Assembly: GCF_002294995.1 (NCBI RefSeq)
Contig: NZ_NSGF01000001.1
Location: 186,001 to 250,000 of the forward strand
Origin: Mesorhizobium sp. WSM3860
GTDB taxonomy: Bacteria > Pseudomonadota > Alphaproteobacteria > Rhizobiales > Rhizobiaceae
Direction: 5' to 3'
DNA length: 64,000 nt
A model generated the notes under the pieces. It made no database searches and had not been told where the DNA came from. It saw only the letters and a program-made list of their open reading frames with translations. The position numbers and the translations under genes are program-made. Positions 36,650 through 45,072 of this stretch are shown here, piece after piece (the first letter of the stretch is position 1; every line of letters begins with the position of its first letter).

Positions 36650-37705
36650 ATGTTCCGGCTCGAAGCCCGTACGTCGACCCCCGCCTGGTTCAATCTCGCG
36701 CTGCCGCTCGTGGCCATCGCGGTTGCGCTTGTCCTGTGCAGCGGTCTCATCGCCGTAGCCGGCGCCGGTGTCATCGAGGCTTATGGCGTGATGCTCTCGG
36801 CCTCGCTCGGCGACAGCTATGCCATCACCGAGACGCTGGTTCGCGCCGCGCCGATGATCTTCACCGGCCTGGCGGTCGCGATCGCCTTCCGCGCCAAATT
36901 CTGGAACATCGGCGCCGAGGGCCAGCTGCTCGCCGGCGCCGTGGCGAGCTGCTTGGTCGGCGCGATACCCATGCCGGGCTATCTCGCCATGCTGTTGATG
37001 GCGGTTGTGGGCGCGGCTGCGGGCGCTCTCATCGCGCTGGTGCCGGCGACTTTGCGCGTCAAATTCAAGGTCGACGACGTGGTCAGCTCGCTCCTGCTCA
37101 ACTCGGTCATTTATTACGCGCTGATGGCGCTGATCGAGGGGCCGTGGAAGGACACCTTTTCCGGCTACCCGATCTCGCCGCCGATCGAGGACTCCGCCAA
37201 TTTCCCGGTGCTGATCGAAGGCACAAGGCTGCATATCGGCGTCGTGGTGGCGCTGATCGCAGCGCCCGTTTGCTGGTTCCTGATTGCGCGCACCACGCTT
37301 GGCTTCCGCATCCGCGTTACCGGCGAGAATCCGGAAGCCGCCCGCTATGGCGGCATCAATGTGGAGCGCGTGCTGCTCTCCACCGCGCTGCTCTCCGGCG
37401 CGCTGGCCGGGCTTGCCGGCGTCGGCGAGGTCGGCGGCGTGCATTTCCAGGTGATGAGCGACATCTCGCCGGGCTACGGCTATTCCGGCATCGTCGTCGC
37501 CATGCTCGCCAGGCTCAATCCGCTCGGTGTCGTGCCCGCCGCGATCTTCCTTGCCGCGGTCATGACCGGCGCCGAGGCGATGTCGCGCGCAACCGGCGTG
37601 CCGGCCTTTCTCAGTGAGGTCATCCAAGGCACGGCGCTGCTTGCCATGCTGGTGGCGCTGCTCTTCACCGCCTACCGCATCCGCCGTGTGGGGGCGCCCG
37701 CATGA
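36650..37705 (+). CDS. ABC transporter permease (YufP/nucleoside type), first
   Basis: A 351-residue inner-membrane permease of the BPD_transp_2 family used with BMP-type binding proteins. Key parts: FTGLAVAIAFRAKFWNIGAE with GQLLAG (signature of this subgroup), KVDDVVSSLLLNSVIYYALM and AARYGGINVERVLLSTALLS. Start ATG 36650 has GGAGGA nine bases upstream; the longer frame from 36479 runs through the palindrome and is rejected. Its stop overlaps the next start (ATGA). Confidence 0.9.
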   Translation: MFRLEARTSTPAWFNLALPLVAIAVALVLCSGLIAVAGAGVIEAYGVMLSASLGDSYAITETLVRAAPMIFTGLAVAIAFRAKFWNIGAEGQLLAGAVASCLVGAIPMPGYLAMLLMAVVGAAAGALIALVPATLRVKFKVDDVVSSLLLNSVIYYALMALIEGPWKDTFSGYPISPPIEDSANFPVLIEGTRLHIGVVVALIAAPVCWFLIARTTLGFRIRVTGENPEAARYGGINVERVLLSTALLSGALAGLAGVGEVGGVHFQVMSDISPGYGYSGIVVAMLARLNPLGVVPAAIFLAAVMTGAEAMSRATGVPAFLSEVIQGTALLAMLVALLFTAYRIRRVGAPA

Positions 37706-38646
37706 GCGCGGTGTTCGAGCAGATTTTTCAGGTCGGCTTCCTCGCCGCCATCATCCGCATCGCCACACCGCTCGCCTTCGCCACGCTCGGCGAAATGTTT
37801 TCCGAGCGCGCCGGCGTGCTCAATCTCGGCATCGAAGGCATCATGCTGTTGGCGGCCATGGCCGGCTTCACCGCCGCGAGCCTGAGCGGCAGCCTGTGGC
37901 TGGGCGTGCTGGTGGCCGTGCTTGTCGGCGCGGCGATGGGCGCGCTGCATGCGCTGTTCACGGTGGCATTAGGCCTCAGCCAGCATGTCTGCGGCATCGG
38001 CGTGACGCTGTTCTGCTCCGGGCTCGCCTATTTTCTCTACCGGCTGATCTTCGGCCAGCAGTCGGTGCCGCCCAGCATCAAGGGCTTCCAACCGGCGCCG
38101 ATTCCACTGCTGTCGGAAATTCCGATCCTGGGTCCGGCGGTGTTCAACCAGTTCACGCTGGTTTATCTCGCGATCATCGCCGTCCCGCTCGCCGCCTTCG
38201 TGCTCTACCGCACGCCTTGGGGGCTGTCGGTGCGCATGGTTGGCGAGAACCCGCGCGCGGCGGATTCCGCCGGCGTCAGCGTGATCGCCACGCGCTTCCA
38301 GGCGGTGATCCTCGGCGGCGCGCTGATGGGGTTCGGCGGCGCTTTCCTCACCATGGCGCAGTTCAACGCCTTCACCTTCGGCGTGGTGTCGGGGCGCGGC
38401 TGGGTGGCGATCGCGCTGGTGGTGTTCGGCCGCTGGGACCCGTGGCGTTCGGCGGGGGCGGCGTTGCTCTTTGCCTGCGTCGACGCGCTGCAGCTCAGGA
38501 TGCAGGCCAGCGGCCTCGGGCACATCCCTTACGAAGCCTTCCTGATGCTGCCGTTCATCTTCACCATCGTCGCCATGGCGTTCATGTCGCGCAACGCGGT
38601 CGCGCCTTCGGCGCTGCTGAAGCCATTTCGACGGGAGGAGCGGTAG
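37702..38646 (+). CDS. ABC transporter permease (YufQ/nucleoside type), second
   Basis: A 314-residue permease, partner of the previous gene. Motifs: TPLAFATLGEMFSERAGVLN with LGIEGIMLL, which is diagnostic for the second permease of nucleoside/BMP systems, and QHVCGIGVTLFCSGLAYFLY. The four-base overlap with the upstream permease implies coupled translation and heterodimer assembly. The operon ends here at a palindrome. Confidence 0.9.
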   Translation: MSAVFEQIFQVGFLAAIIRIATPLAFATLGEMFSERAGVLNLGIEGIMLLAAMAGFTAASLSGSLWLGVLVAVLVGAAMGALHALFTVALGLSQHVCGIGVTLFCSGLAYFLYRLIFGQQSVPPSIKGFQPAPIPLLSEIPILGPAVFNQFTLVYLAIIAVPLAAFVLYRTPWGLSVRMVGENPRAADSAGVSVIATRFQAVILGGALMGFGGAFLTMAQFNAFTFGVVSGRGWVAIALVVFGRWDPWRSAGAALLFACVDALQLRMQASGLGHIPYEAFLMLPFIFTIVAMAFMSRNAVAPSALLKPFRREER

Positions 38647-38656
38647 CAAAGATTTC

Positions 38657-38815
38657 CTCGCCCCCGCCATCGGCGGGGGAGAGGTGGCCGCGAAGCGGTC
38701 GGAGAGGGGCTGCGAGGCTGGTGATTTCGCTGAACCTTCGCGAAGGTCGAGCCCGACCCCCTCTCCGTCTCGGCTTCGCCGAGCTACCTCTCCCCACTTT
38801 CGTGGGGCGAGGAAA
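38657..38815. repeat. Extragenic palindrome after the importer operon
   Basis: tcgcccccgccatcggcggg with ggagaggtggccgcgaagcg opens it and cttcgccgagctacctctcc with ccactttcgtggggcgagg closes it; the two ends are inversely related. It lies between the plus-strand permease and a convergent SDR gene and could act as a two-way terminator. Confidence 0.6.
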
Positions 38816-38820
38816 AGAAT

Positions 38821-39588
38821 TCAGATCGCCGTGAAAGCGTTGTCGACGAAGAGATGCGCGCCGTTGACGAAGCTCGATTCATCGCTGGCCAGAAACAGCG
38901 CGGCCTTCGCCACCTCCTCCGGCTCACCGATGCGCCCCTGCTGCGCGGCCATGGCGGCGTCGGAAACATCGACGCCGAGCTTGCCGAGATCGGCGACCTC
39001 GCGCATTCCGTGCGGCGTGCGGATGAAGCCGGGGCAGACGGCGTTGCAGCGGATGTTGCGGTCGCGGAACTCCACCGCGATGGCGCGGGCGAACATGTGA
39101 CAGGCGCCTTTTGTCGTGTCGTAGAGCACTTCGTTGGGCGTCGCCACGACAGCCGAGATCGACGAGGTGCAAACGATCGAGCCGCCGCCGGCTGCGATCA
39201 TGCCGGGAAGCACCGCGCGCGTCATCAGGAACATCGAACGTACGTTGACGGCATGCAGCCAATCCCATTCCTGCAGTGTCGTCTCCAGGAAGGGCTTTAT
39301 GACGATCGTGCCGGCGTGGTTGAATAGCACGGTGACCGGACCGAATTCGTCGGCTGCGGCCTTCGCGACCGCCTCGACCTGGGCTTCGTCCGAAACATCG
39401 GCGACGAAATGCTCGGCGACATGGCCCCGCGCCCGGATCGCCGCGGCGGTTGCGGCCGCCGCGTCGCCATTGCGGTCGATGATCGCCACCTTGGCGCCTT
39501 CGGCGGCAAACAGCTCGGATGCCGCCCCACCCATGCCCGTCGCGCCGCCCGAGATGATGGCGACCTTGCCCGCCAGTCTTCCACCCAT
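38821..39588 (-). CDS. SDR family oxidoreductase
   Basis: A 255-residue classical short-chain dehydrogenase. The cofactor loop is KVAIISGGATGMGGAASELF, followed by ADVSDEAQVEAVAKAA. Variant NAG motif: FNHAGTI. The catalytic Ser is in IVCTSSISAVVATPNEVLYD, with Tyr and Lys in LYDTTKGACHMFARAIA; C-terminal part GRIGEPEEVAKAALFLASDE. ATG 39588 has GGGAGAAC upstream. Substrate unknown. Convergent with the importer operon. Confidence 0.9.
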   Translation of the reverse strand: MGGRLAGKVAIISGGATGMGGAASELFAAEGAKVAIIDRNGDAAAATAAAIRARGHVAEHFVADVSDEAQVEAVAKAAADEFGPVTVLFNHAGTIVIKPFLETTLQEWDWLHAVNVRSMFLMTRAVLPGMIAAGGGSIVCTSSISAVVATPNEVLYDTTKGACHMFARAIAVEFRDRNIRCNAVCPGFIRTPHGMREVADLGKLGVDVSDAAMAAQQGRIGEPEEVAKAALFLASDESSFVNGAHLFVDNAFTAI

Positions 39589-39865
39589 TCTTGTTCTCCC
39601 TGAATCCTGTGAGACTATTTTGATGCTATCCCCTCGCGTACCGAATAGCCAAGCGCTTGAACGAGGCAGGTTGCCGCCGAAAGCCGGAGCTACATGCATT
39701 TTGTCGGATCCTCCGTTGGCGGTCCCCGCACGTTTTCGATCTCGCATGAGAATAAACGGCCGTCGAGTTGCCGTTTCCGAGGACGTTCTTCCAAAAATCG
39801 CCGAAAAATAGCAATCGACAAAGTCTACTAACTTTATAGATTAAGGGCGAGACGGAGGCTCGACC

Positions 39866-40015
39866 ATGACCTACATGCAGAATGATCAGCGCAAGGGCCA
39901 GAGGCTGACCGCCGACCAGAGCTGGAGGCCCGCCTATGGCGGAACCTTCGCCTACCTCGTCTTCGCGCTGGCATTTGTGTTCACCGGCGCTGTGGTGCTT
40001 GGGATCATCCCCTGA
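39866..40015 (+). CDS. 49-residue single-membrane-span protein
   Basis: A short ORF, ATG 39866 to TGA 40013-40015, preceded by GGAGG seven bases upstream. It starts MTYMQNDQRKGQRLTADQSW and ends with one clear helix (GGTFAYLVFALAFVFTGAVV, then LGIIP). A charged cytoplasmic half and one C-terminal span suggest a small membrane accessory protein. I do not recognise the family. The codon use matches the neighbouring genes. Confidence 0.7.
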   Translation: MTYMQNDQRKGQRLTADQSWRPAYGGTFAYLVFALAFVFTGAVVLGIIP

Positions 40016-40159
40016 CAGAGCCGCGCCTACGACCCTGCCGTCCAAAAATCTGAGTTGAGTGATCGGAGAAGATGACTGGCCGAGCGCTAGAGCGCGTTGG
40101 CGCGCCTGATTTTGTTCGAGGGTAGAGCGGGGCAATCCAACGTGATGGAGGAGATGGCA

Positions 40160-41092
40160 ATGCCGATCGAGTTCACGCATGTTCCCGGTGCCAATGGCAG
40201 CTTCTTCTACGATTTCGCCGAGACGGCGACCAAGCTGTCGCTGATTGAGGATTCGGGTTTCCGCAAGCTGGTGATCGACGATCCGGCCGGCCTGCTCAGC
40301 AATATGGACATCGCCGCGCAGACGATCGACCGCACCTCGTCGCTGGAAGTGGTGCTGACGCACTGGGCCGGCGTGGTCGAGCCGACGGTGGCGGCAAGGC
40401 AGCTCGCCGCGCTCGACCGCAGAGGCGGCGGCCGCCTGTCGCTCAGGATGCTGAGCGAGCCGCTCCAGGACAGCGATGCCGAGGCGCGGCCGGTCGGCCA
40501 CAGCGTGGTGTGGCAGCGCATCGACGAATATCTGGTGCTGCTGAAGCGGCTGTGGTCGAACGACAAGCCCTTCGATCACGAAGGCGCCTTCTACAGCGTC
40601 AAAGGCGGTTACGTGCCGCGCAAGGGCCCGCATGGCGCCGACCTCGCCATCCGCCTCGGCGGGCAGTCCGGCACCGCCTTGAAGGTCGCCGGAAAGCATG
40701 CCGATGTCTTCGAGCTGGCCGCTGGTTCGCCCGAAGAGGTTGCGCAGTTGATGCAGCGTGTGCGCGGCGCCGCCGCCGAGCATGGCCGCGCTGGCAGGCT
40801 GCGCTTCGCGCTTCCCGTCCGCATTCGCCCCGAAGGCTGGTCGGGCGCCTCCGACCACAAGGCGATCGAGGTCGCGGGGCCGCCGGCGCGGCTTGCGCTC
40901 TCGCTGTTGCCCTATGCCGCGCTAGGCATCGAGGAATTCATGATCGGCGGCATCGACCGTCCCAGCGAGATCGCGCGGATCGGGCGTGAGACGGTCACGC
41001 TGATCGCGAATTCGCTGGCGCGGCGCGAAGCCGACACTCTACCGCCGGGAACGTTCGCGTTGCGCCCGTTCACCGAGGCACGCGTTCGTTGA
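40160..41092 (+). CDS. LLM-class (luciferase-like) flavin-dependent monooxygenase
   Basis: A 310-residue TIM-barrel monooxygenase of the luciferase/alkanesulfonate (SsuD-like) class. Visible: FVIDDPAG-type start region, TSSLEVVLTHWAGVVEPTVA, AALDRRGGGRLSLRML, YLVLLKRLWSNDKPFDHEGA with FYSVKGG, and DLAIRLGGQSGTALKVAGKH. It needs reduced FMN from a partner reductase, not seen here. The start at ATG 40160 has GGAGGAG at 40147-40153; ATGs at 40145 and 40154 overlap that site. Substrate unknown. Confidence 0.87.
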   Translation: MPIEFTHVPGANGSFFYDFAETATKLSLIEDSGFRKLVIDDPAGLLSNMDIAAQTIDRTSSLEVVLTHWAGVVEPTVAARQLAALDRRGGGRLSLRMLSEPLQDSDAEARPVGHSVVWQRIDEYLVLLKRLWSNDKPFDHEGAFYSVKGGYVPRKGPHGADLAIRLGGQSGTALKVAGKHADVFELAAGSPEEVAQLMQRVRGAAAEHGRAGRLRFALPVRIRPEGWSGASDHKAIEVAGPPARLALSLLPYAALGIEEFMIGGIDRPSEIARIGRETVTLIANSLARREADTLPPGTFALRPFTEARVR

Positions 41093-41137
41093 AATCGCGG
41101 ATCGAGGTGAGACCGGGCGTTGCGGCAGCCGGTTTCA

Positions 41138-42049
41138 TCAAGACGGGACATAGTCGACGCCATCCATGACATAGTCGGCGAAGAGAAAATCGCGGATGCC
41201 GGCAATCCGGCCATTCTCCCAATCGATGAGGATAAAATAGCGCGGCGGCCCATGCGGACGATCCGGGCTGGTGACCAGGATGGCGGGACGGCCTTCGACA
41301 AGGCCGATGGTGAAATGCCAATGCGTCTCGTCGGAATAGCGGCCGAAATAATTGCCGGCATATTCCTTGCCTTCGGCGCGAAGCCGATTGACCAGTTCCA
41401 GCTTCACGTCGTCGGCGAGCAGGCCGCGCAAGGCATCGAAATCGCGGGCGTTGAAGGCCGCGACATAGTCGCCGAGGCGCCGCATCTCCTGGCGGTTGAG
41501 GGACGGGCGCGGCGATGCTGGCCGCGGAGCGGCCGCGAGCTTGCGCAGGCTCCGGCGCCCCCGCTGCAACGCGCCCTTGATCGCGGTTTCGGTGGTTTCG
41601 AGAATCTCGCCGATCTCTTCCAGGCTGTGGCCGAGCACGTCCTTCAGCACGACCGTGCATCTTTGCGCCGGCGGCAATTGCATCAGCTCGGCGAGGCTCG
41701 CCTCCGCGGCAATACGCGCATCGATGGGCGAATCTTCGTCGGCGATCGTATCGAGCTCGACCTCGCATTCATTTATGCGCGAGCGGGCCCGCTTGCGCAG
41801 GAAATCGAATGCAGAATTGTGCGCGATGCGCCACAGCCAAGACTCTGTTTTTTCGGGCATGTCGCCATTCCTGATCGCCACGAAACCCTTGGCCAAAGCC
41901 TCCTGGACAATGTCCTCGCCATCGATGACCGATCCCACCATCCGCGAGCAATAACGGTGCAACTTGGCTCTCAAGCCGGCGGCCTCGCGCTCGAAGGCGC
42001 GAAGCCTGGCTTCGGTCGTCGCGGCGGGATGGTCGTGCGAACCGGTCAC
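41138..42049 (-). CDS. ECF-type sigma factor with SnoaL-like C-terminal domain
   Basis: A 303-residue sigma-70-family factor. Region 2 is visible at about residues 25-90 (DGEDIVQEALAKGFVAIRNG, TESWLWRIAHNSAFDFLRKR), region 4 at about 120-180 (LPPAQRCTVVLKDVLGHSLE, TTETAIKGALQRGRRSLRKL), and then a roughly 110-residue SnoaL/NTF2-like domain (YVAAFNARDFDALRGLLADD). Such fused domains replace a separate anti-sigma factor in ECF41-like groups, and no anti-sigma gene is adjacent here. The start is GTG 42049; its ribosome-binding AGAGG lies in the dispersed repeat at 42055-42122. Confidence 0.88.
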   Translation of the reverse strand: MTGSHDHPAATTEARLRAFEREAAGLRAKLHRYCSRMVGSVIDGEDIVQEALAKGFVAIRNGDMPEKTESWLWRIAHNSAFDFLRKRARSRINECEVELDTIADEDSPIDARIAAEASLAELMQLPPAQRCTVVLKDVLGHSLEEIGEILETTETAIKGALQRGRRSLRKLAAAPRPASPRPSLNRQEMRRLGDYVAAFNARDFDALRGLLADDVKLELVNRLRAEGKEYAGNYFGRYSDETHWHFTIGLVEGRPAILVTSPDRPHGPPRYFILIDWENGRIAGIRDFLFADYVMDGVDYVPS

Positions 42050-42054
42050 GCGGC

Positions 42055-42122
42055 CTCTATCTCTTTGTTTTAGGCAACTCCGGACGGAAAGCCGTTACAC
42101 ACTTTTCCTGGAATTGCTCTAG
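42055..42122. repeat. Dispersed ~68-bp intergenic element, copy 2
   Basis: Reads ctctatctctttgttttagg at the left end, has the core ggacggaaagccgttacaca and ends ttttcctggaattgctctag. It matches copy 1 at 5793-5854 along its whole length. The left end is six bases from the sigma-factor GTG and supplies its likely ribosome-binding site. The right end supplies the TAG stop of the monooxygenase gene downstream on the minus strand. Confidence 0.75.
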
Positions 42123-42433
42123 TTCTCCACGCCGGCGGTGTGGGAATAGCTCGTATGGCCCATCAGGCTCTCACCGGTTCCAAGCGCCATGATCGTCTTC
42201 ACATATTCGGCGAAGCGGGGAGCACTGCGGAAGGCGGCGATGTCTTCGGCCGAGCGCCATTGCGAGATGTTGACGACCTTGCAGCCGTCGCCGCCGACGA
42301 TCACCGACGACGCGAGCGAGCCCGGCTGCCTGCTGAAGAAGTTGCGCGTCCCTTCGGCGAGCGCCCTTACGAGATCCTGCTGCTTGCCGGGATTGGCGGT
42401 GAAGACATTGATCAAGGTCACTGCGGTCGACAT
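42119..42433 (-). CDS. Antibiotic biosynthesis monooxygenase (ABM) family protein
   Basis: A 104-residue ferredoxin-like ABM protein: VTLINVFTANPGKQQDLVRA, LAEGTRNFFSRQPGSLASSV and VVNISQWRSAEDIAAFRSAP. Such proteins are small cofactor-free oxygenases or stress-related dimers. The ATG at 42433 is used; the long upstream extension in the same frame is antisense to the isochorismatase gene region and is rejected. The last codons lie in the dispersed repeat. Confidence 0.87.
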   Translation of the reverse strand: MSTAVTLINVFTANPGKQQDLVRALAEGTRNFFSRQPGSLASSVIVGGDGCKVVNISQWRSAEDIAAFRSAPRFAEYVKTIMALGTGESLMGHTSYSHTAGVEN

Positions 42434-42579
42434 GGCTTGGCTCCGTCTGTCCTGGTGGCGGCGGCCATTGTGGCTTCCGCAATCGTCACAACCGTGAAGA
42501 CGAAAGCGATGCTGGAAACGGAACGGTGCACGCAAAAAGATTCGCGACCGGCAAATTCTTGTGATCCCGGAACCCGATA

Positions 42580-43254
42580 TCAATCCCGTTCTTCTGCGAT
42601 CCGCGACAGCGCGGCGATGACCGCCTCCGAGTCCGCCAGCGCGCCGAAGACGCCGTCCTCGACCGTCACCATGTGCAGGGCGGCCTCGTGCGCTTGTCTG
42701 TCGCCGCTGGCGCAGGCGTCCGCAATCGTCAGGCACTGGAAATTGCGGTCGCAGGCCTCGCGCAAGGTGGTGTGCACGCAGACATCGGTCGTGCACCCGG
42801 TGAAAAGGAGATGGGTGATGCCGCGTGCCCTCAGGACCAGCTCGAGGTCGGTATAGGTGAAGGCCCCGTTGCAGGTCTTGTCGATAATGATGTCCTCGGG
42901 CCTGGTTTCTATGTCGGCGACGATCTGGAAGCCTGGGCTGGAGCGCAGCAGGATGTCGGTGCCGTCCAGTCCCGCCCGCTTGCGACGCCATTTCTCGTAA
43001 GGCGTCATATCGGCCATGTCGGCGCGGTAGCCCTGCCTTGTATGGATGATGGTGAGGCCGGCGGCGCGGGCCGCGGCAATCAGCCGGTTGACCGCCGCCA
43101 GGATGGCTCTCAGCGGCGAAGGATCATAGCCTGTCCTGGCGAAATAGCCTGTCGGCGACAGGAAATCCTCCTGCAGGTCGATCACGAGCAGGGCGGTGCT
43201 TTGCGGCACCAGCCGGCCGTCATAGGGGAAGTCGAACGGGGTCGCCTTGATCAT
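42580..43254 (-). CDS. Isochorismatase-family cysteine hydrolase
   Basis: A 224-residue amidohydrolase of the isochorismatase/nicotinamidase fold. The triad is clear: Asp26 in STALLVIDLQEDFL, Lys126 in DIIIDKTCNGAFTYTD and nucleophile Cys159 in LLFTGCTTDVCVHTTLREAC. The TTDVCVHTT motif resembles biuret and ureidoacrylate hydrolases (RutB/BiuH) more than nicotinamidases. This would fit a linear amide substrate. It is read away from the exbB operon, and the RirA-like site at 43382-43396 is within its own upstream region too. Confidence 0.87.
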   Translation of the reverse strand: MIKATPFDFPYDGRLVPQSTALLVIDLQEDFLSPTGYFARTGYDPSPLRAILAAVNRLIAAARAAGLTIIHTRQGYRADMADMTPYEKWRRKRAGLDGTDILLRSSPGFQIVADIETRPEDIIIDKTCNGAFTYTDLELVLRARGITHLLFTGCTTDVCVHTTLREACDRNFQCLTIADACASGDRQAHEAALHMVTVEDGVFGALADSEAVIAALSRIAEERD

Positions 43255-43381
43255 CGCGTGCTGCCTCGGTTGCGGCTGGCATGGTGGCCCGGCGACGGCG
43301 TCGCAGTCCAGACCTCGCGGCGTCCCGGGCTACCGAGGGGCCGACCGGGATGTTTGTTGATGATGGAGTCACCTTTATAGT

Positions 43382-43396
43382 TGACTCGATAACTCA
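43382..43396. promoter_or_regulatory. RirA-type iron-responsive operator (IRO-box-like)
   Basis: tgactcgataactca fits the rhizobial IRO consensus TGA-N9-TCA exactly. It lies 156 bases before the exbB ATG, in an AT-rich patch (ctttatagttgactcgataa) that could hold the promoter. RirA is the main iron-sulfur iron repressor of rhizobia and controls TonB-system genes there. By consensus alone one match per few kilobases is expected; the location is what makes it credible. Confidence 0.55.
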
Positions 43397-43462
43397 TGTT
43401 TTCTAGTCAAACGGCATTGGCGGCCCAGCGACAGCGTGAGGCAGCGGCCGCCTGGGAGACGG

Positions 43463-43555
43463 ATGTTGACCGCAACAGGTGCCCAGACAGCCTTTCGTGT
43501 CGACGCGGTTCGCTTTGCCGTCGGCCAGCGCACGCTGCTCGGTTACGTGCAATGA
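43463..43555 (+). CDS. 30-codon leader ORF overlapping the exbB start
   Basis: ATG 43463 has GGGAGA a few bases upstream; the frame ends at TGA 43553-43555, and this stop overlaps exbB's double ATG (AATGATGAAG). The peptide starts [20 protein letters not shown] and ends [10 protein letters not shown]. Since exbB itself has no visible ribosome-binding site, its translation may depend on ribosomes finishing this ORF. I do not recognise the peptide. Confidence 0.5.
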   Translation: MLTATGAQTAFRVDAVRFAVGQRTLLGYVQ

Positions 43556-44580
43556 TGAAGCGAGGACCAGCCTTGTCCCGGAACAGCTTTTTTGCGCTGC
43601 TGGCCGCGTCCGCCATTCTTGCGGCCGGCTCCATTCTTCCCGACATCGCGGCGGCGCAGAAGCCGGCGGCACCCGCCGCACAAGCGCCTGCGCAGCAGCC
43701 CGTGACAGCTCCGGCAGCCGTGCAGGAACCGCTCGAGCCGGGTCCTCAGGCTCCGGCCGCGGCGGCGCAAGCTCCCGTGACACAGCCACCAACGCCCGCC
43801 CCGCCGACCGAACCGCTCTTTCAGCCGGCGCCGCGCACTGCCGGCGGCAAAGAGCCTTCCGCCATGGCGCTGACGCTGCCGCATGACCTGTCGCCCTGGG
43901 GCATGTTCTTGAACGCCGACATCGTGGTGAAGGCCGTGATGGTCGGACTTGCCTTCGCTTCTGTCGTCACCTGGACGATCTGGCTCGCCAAGTCGCTGGA
44001 GATCCTCGGCGGCAAGCTGAGGGCCCGGCGCGCGGCGAACGCGATCGGCAATGCCGCGACGCTGATGCAAGCCGGCCGCGCGCTCGGCCACAGCGGGGGG
44101 CCGGGCGCGCTGCTGGTGCGGGCGGCGGAGGAAGAGCGCGCGCTCTCGGCCGGCGCGTTGGATCACATCTCGGGCGACGGCCTGAAGGAGCGCGTCACCT
44201 CGCGGCTGTCGCGCATCGAGGCGGCAGCGTCGCGGCGTATGTCGCGCGGCACCGGCCTGCTGGCGACCATCGGCTCGACGGCGCCATTCGTCGGCCTGTT
44301 CGGCACCGTCTGGGGCATCATGAACGCCTTTATCGGCATCTCGCAGGCGCAGACCACCAATCTGGCGGTGGTGGCGCCGGGTATCGCCGAAGCCCTGCTC
44401 GCCACGGCAATGGGCCTGGTAGCTGCGATTCCGGCGGTGGTGATCTACAACGTCTTCGCGCGCTCGATAGCCGGCTACAGGCAGATCCTCGCCGACGCTT
44501 CTGCCGGCGTCGAGCGGTTGGTCAGCCGCGACCTCGACTTCCGCACGGTGCCGCCGGCAACCGCGTTGGCAGCGGAGTGA
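43552..44580 (+). CDS. exbB: Biopolymer transport protein ExbB
   Basis: The proton-channel subunit that energises TonB in the inner membrane. 342 residues from ATG 43552. An N-terminal signal-like helix ([20 protein letters not shown]) is followed by an Ala/Pro-rich periplasmic spacer (residues about 37-100), a known extension of rhizobial ExbB. The MotA/ExbB core is clear: a TM helix [40 protein letters not shown] with GIMNAF, and [20 protein letters not shown]. exbD follows after six bases. Confidence 0.95.
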   Translation: MMKRGPALSRNSFFALLAASAILAAGSILPDIAAAQKPAAPAAQAPAQQPVTAPAAVQEPLEPGPQAPAAAAQAPVTQPPTPAPPTEPLFQPAPRTAGGKEPSAMALTLPHDLSPWGMFLNADIVVKAVMVGLAFASVVTWTIWLAKSLEILGGKLRARRAANAIGNAATLMQAGRALGHSGGPGALLVRAAEEERALSAGALDHISGDGLKERVTSRLSRIEAAASRRMSRGTGLLATIGSTAPFVGLFGTVWGIMNAFIGISQAQTTNLAVVAPGIAEALLATAMGLVAAIPAVVIYNVFARSIAGYRQILADASAGVERLVSRDLDFRTVPPATALAAE

Positions 44581-44586
44581 GCGACC

Positions 44587-45072
44587 ATGGCGGCGCGGAT
44601 TCGTGAGACGGCCGGCGACGATCTCGAGGAAAGCCACGAGATCAACGTCACCCCGTTCATCGACGTCATCCTGGTGCTTTTGATCATCTTCATGGTCGCG
44701 GCACCCTTGGCGACCGTCGACGTCGATGTCGACCTGCCCGGGTCGACGGCGACGCCGGCGCCACGGCCCGAGACACCGCTGTTCCTGACGCTGAAAAGCG
44801 ATCTTTCTCTGGCGGTCGGCAATGACGCCGTCACGCGCCCGAGCTTTGCCACCGTGCTCGACAGCCGCACCAAGGGCGACAAGCAGACGCGCATCTTCCT
44901 GCGCGCCGACAGAAATGTCGGCTATGGCGAGCTGATGGAGGTGATGAATCTGCTGCGCGCCGCGGGCTATCTGAAAGTCGCGCTGGTGGGCCTGGAGGCG
45001 GCATCGGGCGGCAGTGCGGCACCGGCCGTGGGAAGCGCCGCGCCCACGGCAAGCAGAAGTCCGGCGCCATGA
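44587..45072 (+). CDS. exbD: Biopolymer transport protein ExbD
   Basis: Partner of ExbB; 161 residues with one TM helix near the N-terminus: HEINVTPFIDVILVLLIIFM. Asp26 in this segment is the protonatable residue of the motor. The periplasmic domain contains DKQTRIFLRADRNVGYGELM. The C-terminal end is a short Ala/Ser/Pro-rich tail. Its stop overlaps the tonB ATG by four bases. Confidence 0.94.
   Translation: MAARIRETAGDDLEESHEINVTPFIDVILVLLIIFMVAAPLATVDVDVDLPGSTATPAPRPETPLFLTLKSDLSLAVGNDAVTRPSFATVLDSRTKGDKQTRIFLRADRNVGYGELMEVMNLLRAAGYLKVALVGLEAASGGSAAPAVGSAAPTASRSPAP

Noticed and set aside
42434..42579. Extension of the ABM protein frame up to 42991
   Set aside because: It would run through the isochorismatase gene in another frame of the same strand; ATG 42433 gives a normal-length ABM protein.
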